This document shows positions 1-10,900 of a stretch of DNA of 64,000 nt, piece after piece (position 1 is the stretch's first letter; the number at the start of each line of letters is the position of its first letter). The notes under the pieces were generated by a model. That model ran no database searches. It was not told where the DNA came from and saw nothing but the letters and a program-made list of their open reading frames with translations. The position numbers were made by a program, and so were the translations under genes. This stretch comes from Galaxea fascicularis. Lineage: Eukaryota; Cnidaria; Anthozoa; Scleractinia; Euphylliidae. Location: positions 17,229,739 to 17,293,738 of the forward strand of contig OX419345.1 in the NCBI GenBank assembly GCA_948470475.1. The letters run 5' to 3'.

Positions 1-184
1 AGTCTGCATTAATGAATTTTTAAAGTAATTTACGAATAAGAAATTGAACTCAAATATAAAACATCTAAGCAAAACAATGAGAACAGCTGGTCCTGTGTTT
101 GGTGATCATTTTATACCTTCTCAGATAAGAGTCAATTTGCTGTTCAGCCTGATTCAACTGACGCCCCGACATTGTAACCCTTTG

Positions 185-497
185 CACATAAGCATAAGCA
201 TAAGAAAAATCAGATATATGTGAAGCGGGGTTACATAAGCATAAGCATAAGCATAGGCATCAGCACAAGGAATGGAAAAAGTTCCATTCTTTGCGTTTAT
301 GCTTATGTAACCCCGTTTCACACATATATTTTTCTTGTGTTTATGTTTATACTTATGCTTATGCTTCTGCTTGTGTTTATGCTTAAGCTTATGCTTATGT
401 CAAAGTGTGAACCAGCCGAGCACAAGGAATGGAAAAAGTTCCATTCCTTGTGCTTATGCTTATGCTTATGTCAAAGTGTGAACCAGCCCTTACGTCC
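185..497. repeat. Nested palindromic CATAAG-rich element
   Basis: Runs of CATAAG on one side and CTTATG on the other form nested inverted repeats. An inner hairpin (about 230-312) is centred on AAGGAATGGAAAAAGTTCCA and flanked by GGGGTTACATAAGC / GCTTATGTAACCCC. The hairpin core and the phrase TCAAAGTGTGAACCAGCC occur twice (about 402-419 and 471-489), so part of the unit is duplicated. The terminal GTGTGAACCAGCC resembles the ends of the MITE at 19249. It is probably a non-autonomous DNA element expanded by simple repeats. An open frame across it (220-570) has low-complexity content and is not a gene. Confidence 0.6.
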
Positions 498-651
498 CAG
501 TAGTGACCAACATCTAATTTCTCCCTACAGTATTTCTGATTCACCAGGTACAAAACATATGAGAATATAGAATATGATCAGCAGACATCAGTTGCATGTT
601 TAACGTTTAACAAAACGGTCCCCCCTTTCACCATAAGAAATATATAGATCA

Positions 652-800
652 GGGCCCGGTTGTTCAAACGTTGGATAACGCTATCCACCGGATAAATCAC
701 CATCCAGCGGATAACTGTAATGGGAAAGCTAATTGCACTATCCACTGAATAGATATTTATCCGGTGGATAGCGCTATCCAGCCTTTGAACAACCGGGGCC
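652..800. mobile_element. MITE with GGGCCCGGTTGTTCAAA ends
   Basis: The left end GGCCCGGTTGTTCAAACG is mirrored by the right end CTTTGAACAACCGGGGCC. Inside, TGGATAACGCTATCCACCGG and CCGGTGGATAGCGCTATCCA are also inverted. The whole 149 bp can fold into one hairpin with no coding capacity, typical of a miniature inverted-repeat transposable element. I recognise this type as common in coral genomes from memory only. Confidence 0.8.
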
Positions 801-1251
801 AGGACGCTACGGAGAAGTAATATGTTGCTATGGGCAAACCAGACTTCCCTACTGCTATTAACTCACGCCAAGAACATTTCAGTTACTACTGTACATACCT
901 GGCCCGTATAAAATTTCTTAGAATCGTTTAAAAAGAACTCACACATTTACGTTAGGACTTTACTGAAGTTGTATTTGTAGCAGTTAAATCTTAAAAACCT
1001 ACAACAAACAGGCACCCAATTTTCAAAGGTATCGAAAACAGCTGCATACACTGTCACTTTTTTGGGGAGGTTAATCAAACAGAGTTCCTTCCCTGTGACG
1101 TGACTCGGAAGTCCGCGTCACATGGTTTCAATCATGACTCCCGGGCATAAATTATTCAGTTATTGATTACATGATATTTCATTGATAAGCGATTCGTCTA
1201 AATTCTTCTGATGCAGATCTACAGCTGATTCTAGCGGACGCTCGAGTCATC
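801..1251 (+). promoter_or_regulatory. Unique sequence with possible promoter of alternative exon 1a
   Basis: No gene is seen here. At 1095-1121 two CRE-like half sites face each other (GTGACG at 1095-1100 and CGTCAC at 1116-1121), about 130-160 bp upstream of the ATG at 1252. This is a plausible promoter element for the candidate upstream first exon of the kinase gene, but there is no TATA box or other confirmation. Confidence 0.3.
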
Positions 1252-1391
1252 ATGCCCCCTGGTTTCTTCAGGAGCAAGACCAATGGAATGTTACACCATA
1301 AGACAAAAGAATTCTGGTCCGTGAAAGACAAAGAAACAGGGGACTTTGTTGACCAGTACATTCAACATGAAGACGAAGAGAAATTGGGCGA
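1252..1391 (+). CDS. Candidate alternative first coding exon (1a) of the PHKG-like kinase
   Basis: An ATG at 1252 opens 46 codons plus 2 bases that end at a good donor (GTAAGT at 1392). The peptide begins MPPGFFRSKTNG and ends HEDEEKLGE. The last codons and donor (GAGAAATTGGGCGAGTAAGT) match those of exon 1b at 5063-5082 except at one base. Both exons stop after two bases of a codon, so either joins exon 2 at 11107 in frame and completes the kinase glycine loop (KLGEG-ISSVV or KLGAG-ISSVV). This points to alternative promoters giving two N termini. The frame is open upstream to about 1183 without another ATG. It could instead be a decayed duplicate of exon 1b; transcripts would decide. Confidence 0.5.
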
Positions 1392-3285
1392 GTAAGTATA
1401 GAGTAATTTGTTTTAGATGAATATTGACCTGGGGCCGTTGGCCTTCTTTACATCAAAGTCTGACAAGTCAGTCGAAAACATAGCTTCTGGCTAATTATTT
1501 TTTAGCCTACTTTTAAACGGGTTATAATCAAACCATGCTGGCAAATATTCCATTTGCAGGTTTTTTTTATGGTGTTTGTAAATATTTGAGTTTTGAAAAT
1601 AACCCACATCACTGCTCATGGCGTGACTGAACTATTCCAAAACGCCATTTGAATGGGGGTGACTGAATTACAATTGTAGTGACAAAAAACGTCGTGGATC
1701 CGCCAACTTGAAACCAAATTAGACTGGAAATTTAATTCAGTCTCGTCTGTAATAAATTAAAGGCGCTCTTTATTTAGTCACAACATTTCATTTACTTAAT
1801 TAATTTTGACTTTGTCAACCCGGCTTTCAGTACCGAAAAAAGGTTGGCTGATCTCAGGTATTTCCACCGTGATAATCGTCTAAACCTGGAAAAATACCAT
1901 TTCAAGTTAGTAGATACACGTTATCGAGAGAGGCCAAAGTTTGAAAAGACTTGAGAGCTTTTTAAAAAAGGTGTTGGAAACACATTGGAGCTGCGGATGG
2001 ATGGTTACTAACAGCGACGGGAAACTTCTCCTCCGGGTTACCCATGACTACTGTTTTCCCTCACTACTCGGTACCTGGTGTATTAAATTTCACCTGAAAG
2101 TACAAATCATTTGAAATGAGAGTTTCTTTAGTTGCGATCCAGGTTTTTTTGGTCAGACACTTCAAAGGGAAATCGACATTGTATAAATCAACAGGTTGAC
2201 GTCTGACGTTTTTTTGTGTTCCGGTCCGGTTGTCCTTGTGACGGACAGGAAAAATGAATCAGCATTGACGAAATCTGTTTGCGTGGGTTGCTTCGTGTTG
2301 TTCTATTCATTTAACGCTTCATCGGGGAAAAAGACAATCGACGATACTGTTGCCTTTTAAAAAGTCAGAAACCGACTTTAATTCACAGTTTCGAGATTTC
2401 GTAGTACAATGCCAGAACCGTATTTTCCCACTTAAACTTTTTTTGCGATTTTTTTTGCAGAAAACACTTTGCGTAAGACAATTATTGCATCGGCACTTAT
2501 ATCAGTAAGTGAAGCTAAGCCGGACATCATTCGTTTACGACCAGACTGGTGAACTGAATATCACGATCTTCGATCCACGCATGTGTTGTTTTAGGATTGC
2601 GGCATGCAGTTCAGTAGGTGGTGATAAACAATATTCTTCTTTTTCTAGATTTATTGGATCATAAGCACGTCAAACAGATAACGCAACAAACGAATACCCA
2701 TTGGAGCTTGTTGATGTTATTTGTTGTTCAATTATTGATATAAACACTGGATTGTTTTCTTAACCGAATGCCGCGCATTGCAAGGCTAATATCGTTTTTA
2801 TTTGTCTGGATAGAACAATTAACTGCGAAGTTTATCGTTCCAATATTCATTATCAAGCCAGTCACACGTGATACCGAAGAAAAACAACTCTCATAACGTT
2901 CAATAACTCAATTGTGCAGGCCACACGCCCACCTATTGTACGGTACAATGGTCCTGTCCTCGGGCCAAACGATCAGTTTAACCAAGACTTCACTGAGTTC
3001 TTTAATCAATCTTTCATAACCGCCACAGTCTGAAATGTCAGCCGTATCCCGTGAGTTCGGATGGGAAGGGGGGGGGGGGGGGGAAGAGACGACTGAGATT
3101 TCAGACTTATAACCTCTGACTGATAACGAACAAAATCAGCTGTAAACTAGCTACGAAAGAAAAATAGGCTATACAAACGTCTATCTATCTTAATTTAACT
3201 TATTTAACTGTACTCCCGTCGAACCCGTTGGACCCCTTTTAACATCCTGTACAGTGTACTCACTAATAGGATTTTATATTATTAA

Positions 3286-3316
<31 letters not shown>

Positions 3317-3567
3317 TGTATGTATGTATATACAGATTCATCTAAACGCAGGGGAATAAGCTAAAAGGTCGAAGCAGCTGATATTGAAAAGCCTATAAAC
3401 TAATTGTACTAGTGCTTCAGCCAGCACTGGATTCCATTGAGGGGAGAAATTGAGCCCAATCCGAATTGAGTCATCGCTAAGACCAGAGACTGATTCAACA
3501 AGTCGAAAACTGCAAACTAGAAGGTACACTGAGCTGAACTTCTCATGAAATTAGCACACATCACAAC
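1392..3567 (+). other. Intron / upstream region, no gene seen
   Basis: AT-rich sequence between candidate exon 1a and the LINE relic. It contains a poly-G run (about 3068-3083) and a (TATG)n microsatellite (about 3288-3330). No open frame with recognisable protein content was found. Confidence 0.5.
3288..3330. repeat. (TATG)n microsatellite
   Basis: About ten consecutive TATG/GTAT units. Confidence 0.95.
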
Positions 3568-4335
3568 CTATGGAGCGGTGTATCAGGGCTGTGAGGGCGT
3601 GGATGGTCGAAGATAAGTTGAAGTTGAATGAAGAGAAGACTGAGTTCATATTCATTGGAACTCGCCAGCAACTTAGTGAAGTCCAAACTGATAGTCTTTT
3701 ACTTGGTGACATGCCTGTACCATCAGTCACTGAAGCTAGGAATTTAGGTGTTTGGTTTGACTCTAACCTCCATTTTCACAACCACATAAATAAGATGTGC
3801 CAGTTAGCTTTCTTTTCATTATACAACATTTGGTGTATCAGAAAATGCCTCCCTTTTGAAGCTGCAAAGACTTAAGTACAAGCTTTAGTCATAAGTCGCA
3901 TTGACTATTGCAATCATATGATCTGCCGAGTATACATAGTCATAAGTTGCAACGTGTACAAAATGCAACTACCAGGTTACTGACCAACACCCCGCGCCGT
4001 GATCTGCACATCACTCCTGCAATGATAGAGCTTCATTGGTTACCTGTTAAATTGAGAATTATTTTAAAGTTCAATTTAACAATTTTTAAAGCTCTTCATG
4101 GCCTTGTACCAGCCTACAGCAACCTTTTATTTCTAACTCTAATTATAATTTAAGATCAAACAATAATAATACTCTCGCCCAGCCCGCAGTAAAACCGGCC
4201 AAGACCAGTGGAGACTGATAGCCTTCTCAGTTGCTGCTCCAGTTTTATGGAACGCCTTGCCGTCAAGCATTATTACATTTAAGAGAGAACTCAAAACGTA
4301 TCTTTTTAGGCAAGCTTATTTTAATGTTTAGATTT
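3568..4335 (+). pseudogene. LINE reverse-transcriptase 3' relic (L2/CR1-like)
   Basis: The frame from 3570 reads as the C-terminal part of a non-LTR retrotransposon reverse transcriptase: thumb-like KLKLNEEKTEFIFIGTRQQL, then ARNLGVWFDSNLHFHNHI. A stop at 3873 and frame changes follow. After these come the usual tail blocks of this family: SRIDYCN (near 3895), HKLQRVQNATTRLL (from about 3938), HITPAMIELHWLPVKLRI (from about 4010), and near 4228-4310 AAPVLWNALP and LKTYLF. The endonuclease and the catalytic part of the RT are absent, so this is a 5'-truncated dead copy. It lies between candidate exon 1a and exon 1b of the kinase gene. Confidence 0.8.
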
Positions 4336-4679
4336 CATATTTCTGTTTGAAGCTTTGTAAATAAAATAGTAAATTTCATTTATTATGTTAAACATTCATA
4401 TATTTTTTTTAATTTATCTGTAATTATAATATAATAAGCACTGTAGATGTCGTTTTATACTTTTAGCATAGTCGATTTTACTTTTACCGGTTTTTTATTG
4501 TTTGTAATAATTGTGAAGCGCATTAGATCGTATACTGTTAATGAATTTTGTTGTGTTGAAATAATCGCGGAGCTTAGATTGACTAGAAAAGATAGACTAG
4601 AGAGAAAAAGTTCTAACAGGCTTTTATTACCGGTTCGACACTGTCTTGCCTTGCGCTGGTCGACCATGCATCTGGGGCA

Positions 4680-4979
4680 AATATTGCATTTTACAGCCCG
4701 ACCGACTCCCGGAAATCACGTCACGCGTTCTTCACTCACGGCCTCCGATTCACGTGTTTTGCGTTTCATTTCCAGAGATACCGCTGATCAGTAACGAGTC
4801 GTTGACCTAATTAGCATAATTTTATTTAGAGACCGGTTCAGTAGTTCGAGACATTTGTCACAACGTAATCAAGGAAAGCTTCGTTTGTTTTGCATCTCTT
4901 TGAGATGACTGCTTCGGGATGAATTTATGAACATGTTTGAGAACCAAAATGTTAAGCGCTTTGAGTTAGCGTTCGTGAA
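4680..4979 (+). promoter_or_regulatory. Likely promoter/5'UTR of PHKG exon 1b
   Basis: A locally GC-richer stretch directly upstream of the ATG at 4980. It contains TCACGTCACGCG (4716-4727), a CRE/E-box-like cluster, and a second E-box CACGTG near 4752. No TATA box is obvious. The assignment is inferred from position. Confidence 0.35.
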
Positions 4980-7900
4980 ATGACAGAATTTGACTTGGAA
5001 GTAGAAGATGGACCTCTGGGAAGCGAAGCGACCGGTGGATTTTCAGACAAGTATGAAGTTAAAGAGAAATTGGGCGCGTAAGTTCATTTGTTTACTTTCG
5101 CCATCAGGTTTACATTTTCGAAAGAGACCTCGAGATTTATACATAAGGCTTGTTGATGTACAAACAGTCGAAAATTTCGCGCTCGCACTACCATATATAA
5201 GCTTATATGACACGATCGCAAGAGTGGAATTTCAGTTTTCCCAAAGCAGAAGGGGAAGCTATGTTCGCATATGAACCTGGTTCGAACCTGGCCTTTCATC
5301 CAAGCTTTACGGTGTAAATCCCTGACTCTCTGTAACCTATGAAGGTTTGACTTCCTCAAAATTCCTGACAGACGCTGAAACGGATGCATGAAAGGTTAGG
5401 GCCTTGAAGGACATCACATTTCCTGATACACGTCATAGTAATAATCCTGTTAAAAAGATGGAATCCGGTTCTGTTTCTAAACAAGCTTGCAAGATTCAGG
5501 CGAACGAGTTGCGGAATATCTGACCGATAATTTGTGGAAATGTGTTCATTAACTTGGCAGTTATGTCGCAACTTCGACTTAAAGACTTGCCATCATTCAG
5601 GTGCCGTTGCACAATTCACGTGGCTCATATTTTTATGACGATTCGCTTCATGACTTTCCCTGTCCAAAATACCCAGATGTTATTTCTGTCCTTTGCCTTA
5701 GGGATCAGTTATTGCAAGTGATCGAAAAGTAATCGTGTAGGGACACGGTCGATTTCTGTGATGGATTTTGTCCCTCTTTGTTTTTCTCTCAATATTTTTG
5801 CAGCTTGAACAGTCTGACTAATCATTAGCTTTGTGCACTTAGGTCAGAAATGTTTGGTTCTAAAGTACATTTTTAGCTGAGATTACAGTGTATATAGATT
5901 TTTTACAATTCATCTCTGTGTTCACAGCAGATGCAGTTGTTAACAGTTCAACTTCATGATTATGGATCTAATTCCAAGTGTTATACAAAGTATGGTAGCC
6001 GGTCATTTCCCTAACCAGTAGTTTCACTATTTAACGTCCTGGGCCGAGTTGTTCGAAGCATGGTCAGGGCTAACCCAAGTTAAATACCATGACAACGTAT
6101 AGGTTTTAATACAACTTAACCAATGGTTAGCGCTAACCATGCTTAGAGCAACTCGACCCAGTTTGCTAACGTACAGAGACGATTTGCTAATGTGTTCAGT
6201 CGATTTGCTAACGTCCTGTTTGGTAATATCCAAAGTCATTTCGCTAATGTTATCATATATGATTTCAAATTTATGTGTAAACGTGACTAAAACTTACTTA
6301 CTTTCTGTAATGCTGCCATTGTTAGTTGACAGTATGTTGATCGTAATGGCCTGGTTGCTGATTGGTGCACTACAATTCACATTGGGATCACAAGTTGTTT
6401 TACAATGCACTAAAGCGTCTTTGAGCCTGTACGCACTTGGTTGATAAAAGTAATTAATGGTAGTACTGGCTTCTTGGGACTATCTATGAAATAGAGATTT
6501 CAACTAGTGTATTTATATGACTAAATGCCACAGCGTTTACTAATTTTTTTTCTCACTTCGCTTTGATAGAGAGGGAGCTAGGCTTGCTAAAACTAGAATA
6601 GCTGTACTCGCTTAATCAAATAAGTGTGATAAGAAGCTTAACCAGCGCGTGATGCACATGACTGTTATGTAAAACCAGCAATCGCTCACGTGTATTATGA
6701 TTTCATTCAAACAGTGGTAACAAAAGATAGTAAACAACATTAACCTTAACCAATCAAACAGCTGCGATTTCAATCCTTTCCCTAAAAAACGCCAGTATAT
6801 AAAGACAGGCATGTCATTCCTTTATCACCTGTTCATAAGAACAATTCAATCAACAACGTTACCATGGAGGAATTTTACTGCATCGCCTGCACAGAAGTTG
6901 TCACCACGCGCCAAGAGGCATTACTCTGTGGAGGATGCAATAGGTGGCAACACATTGCAACACAGGCATAACAGGGGAAGAATACAGGAAAGCAGTAAGA
7001 GATGGCCTGGAGATTACTTGGTTGTGTCTGTACTGCAAAGACGATACTCCAGTTCGGATCGTGGAGAGTACCATGGTTGACAGCTTGTGACCATAAATAC
7101 CTTTGTGAGATCTAGGGAATCCACGAAACAAGTTCCATTAGTATTCATACTTGTGTCTAACAAGAAGGGAAAGGACTACAAAAAGGTATGTAAAATTATG
7201 TTTATAATGAATTCATGGATTAAACGCTCCTTCCTGTGATAATTGACAAAGCACTGGTTAACGTTTGGGACCTCTCATTGAAATATTTTCTCTTACCCTC
7301 TTATATTGTCCCCAGGTATTTCAGACTCTACTCCAGCTGCTTCCTAGCGAACCTGCCATAAAGCAGGTCACCTTAGATTTTGAAAAGGCTTTGTGGTTGG
7401 CGATGAGAAGCGTATTACCTGCTGGGAAACTTAAAGGCTGTGTGTTTCACTGGACCCAGGCGTTGTGGAGAAAGGTCAGTCATATGCGTCCCAATTATAA
7501 TTTAGAGTAGCAACAATTATTGTCAAGTAATTTACGATAACAAAGGTAATAAGTTACCATGCCTATAGATGCTTATAGAGATTAAATAATGCTGATTATA
7601 TAAAGCTGAGATAACATCCAAGGTATTTTTTTATGGCAAACGGTATTTTTTCCTAACACATCAAATGGCCTTTTAATCATTTTGAAAATGTGACTTACTT
7701 TGCTTACTTTACTTACTTATGTTACCTTTTGTCAATGGTTCAAGAGCTGGGACTTCAAGCAGCTTATACAAGCAATGATGGTGTCTACCGCTACATCAGA
7801 AAACTGATGGTCCTGCCATTCTTGCCCCACCATGAAATCTGTCCAATGTTCCAGCTCCTCCGTCGTCAGGTTCAGACTCAGCCCTCCAAGACCTGGTCAG

Positions 7901-10900
7901 TTACATTGACCATCAGTGGATTGAGAGCACTGTGAACCCTGTCCAAAGACTGGAGTGTTTAGTGTCAGCCGGTGCGCACAAACAATGATATTGAGGGCTG
8001 GCGGCTAGTTTCTGATAGAAAAACTTTCTAGAGTGCAACGCAAGTGTTACCGTGCCATTCAAAGGAAGCTGTTTGAATCCTGGGAGAGATTTGAGAATCT
8101 GCTGCAAACTTACTGAGATCATGTTCACATTTTAATGGCCCAGTGTGTGAACATTGAATTTTAAATAAAGGCAAAATCCTTTTCATTTCTAGGTGTAAGA
8201 AGCTTTGTAAATAAATTTAGGAAACCAAATGTTGTAAATTAAGAAATTTTGTAATTGTATTTCTAGGTCTAGTAAGTGTGTAACAAGCTTTGTAAATAAA
8301 TTTAGGAAACCAAATTAAATGTTGTTAATTAAAGAATGAAAGTTAATTGAATCTCACATTTGTTGCTGTACTGTGGGACTGGGTACAAGTTATTACAACA
8401 AGATGAACAAAATCGCAGCTCAACAGGAGAAGCAAGAAGTGACTTCGCATTTCAAAGATGGATAGAATTTGATTAATGTCAACCAGTAAGCGTTAGCAAA
8501 CTTGTCCAACAGGTTAGCAAAACGACTTTTTAAACCGTTAGCGAAACAACTTGACAATGTTAGCGGATCAACTGAACGCGTAGCGAATTGTCTCAGTACA
8601 TTAGCAAACTGGATGTTAGTGAATGACTCGTTACTGAAACGACCGACATTCCAGTGTATATAAACTTTTTTCGTCATGTTATCATCACATGCAGTCAAAC
8701 TATGTTTGAATTCAATATCCTGGTGTAGTTCTGGGGGCCACAGTTTTAGCTACACAAAACTGTGGTGCCCAAAGTTCAACTCTCTCACGCCTTGCATAAA
8801 TATTTCACGGCTTCCTTTTTCGTTGATCCAGCCGCACCTTTGTGGTTTATCTTTCTTGAAATAGCCACTGTTTTGGCTTAAATACAGGCATTTAGTATTT
8901 ATTTGTAAAACTCCCTGAAGAAGTGTATGATAGTTAGACAAAATGCATAGGTCTGGAGAATAAACAAGTTTGGCAACTACAATTCACAGATTGCTGCTTG
9001 CTAGTTTAGTTTTAAAAAATTCCCTCCTTGTAGCAGTAATTATTCTGCTTGCACAAGCAGAAAACAGGAAAAAATTGTAATACAGAAAGATTAAAATAAA
9101 AGAAATAATTGCTTTTATTGGCAGAAAAAAATAAAGCAAGAAATGGACAAAACCGTGCAATAAATTCAAAATAAATCAAAAATCATCTTGAAAGGTCGCA
9201 GCTCATTACATGTTTCACCTACTTTAGCAGTAGTATGATGGATGTCCCTTCTTGGGGAAGTTCATGACAGAAGTTTTCTCATATTTAATTAGACTTTTAT
9301 CACATCAAGCGATGCTGACAAGCATTGAACCAAGTTAGTAGAGTGCAAGCATAAGTTTGTTGCCCAAGCAGAATTATATTTTGAGTACAATACATGTACA
9401 TCCTGTTTACACATGGTGCGGGTTATAAGGTATTATATGCCAATTCATGGCATAAGTCTTAAACAATCCTAATACTTGAACAAACACCTCTCAGAAAAGT
9501 GGCAGATGGTCCCTAAATATGGGTTAGCTTGCTGACAAGCATCACTTTACACTCATAAAAACAGTTTGTGGTGACTTGTGGCAGATGTTGTGTATATTTG
9601 GGCCTGCTATTCAGATGTGATAACTGTTGGATGGTTGAAACAATAACAAATTCTTTCAAGAAATTTCAGACATATTAAAAGATGCCAGCTTAAAAAAAAT
9701 ACATTAATTAGCCTTCCCAAAGTCATTTGTGGCTGTAAGTCAATAACATCAACTTACTTCAAATGACTCATTTTATTTTAACTTCCTGCCTTACTTTTGT
9801 GTTGGTGTTTTGTAATTGGCTACTAATTGGCATTGGAGGACAGAAGTCAATCCCTCTCCCGCACAAAAACAAACCTTGTAAGGCAATACAGTATTGCATG
9901 ATTAGGAATTTAAAATTTCAAAACAAGAAGTTGAATTTGTGTCCTTTTGATGGAAAATATACAGATGTCTTCAGAGACATTGTTTGGCTGGTTGGATAAA
10001 AGTGGATTAATGATTCATTTCCTTGGAGTGGAGTGAATGATCTAATGGTAGCAGACTGTGTAAAATGTGCAAAAAACAGAATCCCTGATGGCAGATTCTG
10101 CTTTGTGTCGCTAGTGACTAGTGTGACTAGTGTTACACCATTCTTGTAATCATTATTATAAGAATGGTGCAACACTACTCTCTAAAATGACCCAAGCACA
10201 AGTGGAAGACTATGAGGGCATACATGATGCAAGTATAAGCACAAGCGCATGCACAGATACACCATGTTATATCTGTCTCCATTTCCTTGCTCCAAAATGT
10301 TTGTGATTGTACTTACATTGTGAATGTCCTCTCTAGGGTGCAAGTACATGTACAAAATTAATGCACAAAACAAGAAGAAAGCGAGTTTTGTTCTGCTTAT
10401 ACAGGGGTTTCAAAAATAAAAAAAGTAGTAGTAGGATATTCAGAAGTACTCGGAGGACTATTAGATAGCAGCACAGTGCGGCGGAGTAGAAGTTTATCTC
10501 AAAGTATCTGGCCAAAACGCTTAAAGTAGCCAGTGACTTGCGTCAGGCACTGGCTTAAATTGAAAACCGTGCTTGTATTGGTCTTATGCTTGCATCATGC
10601 AGGTTCAAACCTTTCTTGTGCTTTTGCAGGCCTAATGTGTACACCTACAACCTTCTCAGATTATTGACAGCTACTGGTTATTTGGCTGCATCCAACTTAC
10701 ACATTTAATGACCAATATTTTAAACAAGGTGCTTTTGACTTTGTCCTTTTGGCTTGCAGTCTATCAGCTTCATGTGGATTACTGAAGTCAGTGCTCTCTG
10801 AAGTATAACAATTCTGAATGTTCTAAACTAAATATCTGCAGATGACATAGCCTTTAAAGATAATTGCTGATATTGAAAATTGAAACCTTATAACTCTTAA

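Larger units (their letters stand above)
6161..8647 (+). mobile_element. Decayed MULE-type DNA transposon in PHKG intron 1
   Basis: A transposase relic (6864-8117) lies between two opposed arrays of a short motif. On the left are TTTGCTAACGT-like words at about 6162, 6182, 6203 and 6240; on the right are the reverse words ACGTTAGCAAA-like from 8490 to 8640. This layout, with tandem subterminal motifs in inverted orientation around a MULE transposase, defines the probable limits. Target-site duplications could not be established by eye. The element is inactive because the transposase is broken. Confidence 0.6.

Noticed and set aside
220..570. 116-residue plus-strand frame rich in Ile/Ser and Leu/Met
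   Set aside because: It is the translation of CATAAG/CTTATG simple repeats inside a palindromic element.
4447..4794. 115-residue frame upstream of PHKG exon 1b
   Set aside because: Overlaps the likely promoter/5'UTR, no domain recognised, and lies out of frame with the kinase start.
9763..9999. 78-residue frame with a hydrophobic N terminus
   Set aside because: Isolated in PHKG intron 1 with no recognisable domain or homologous context.
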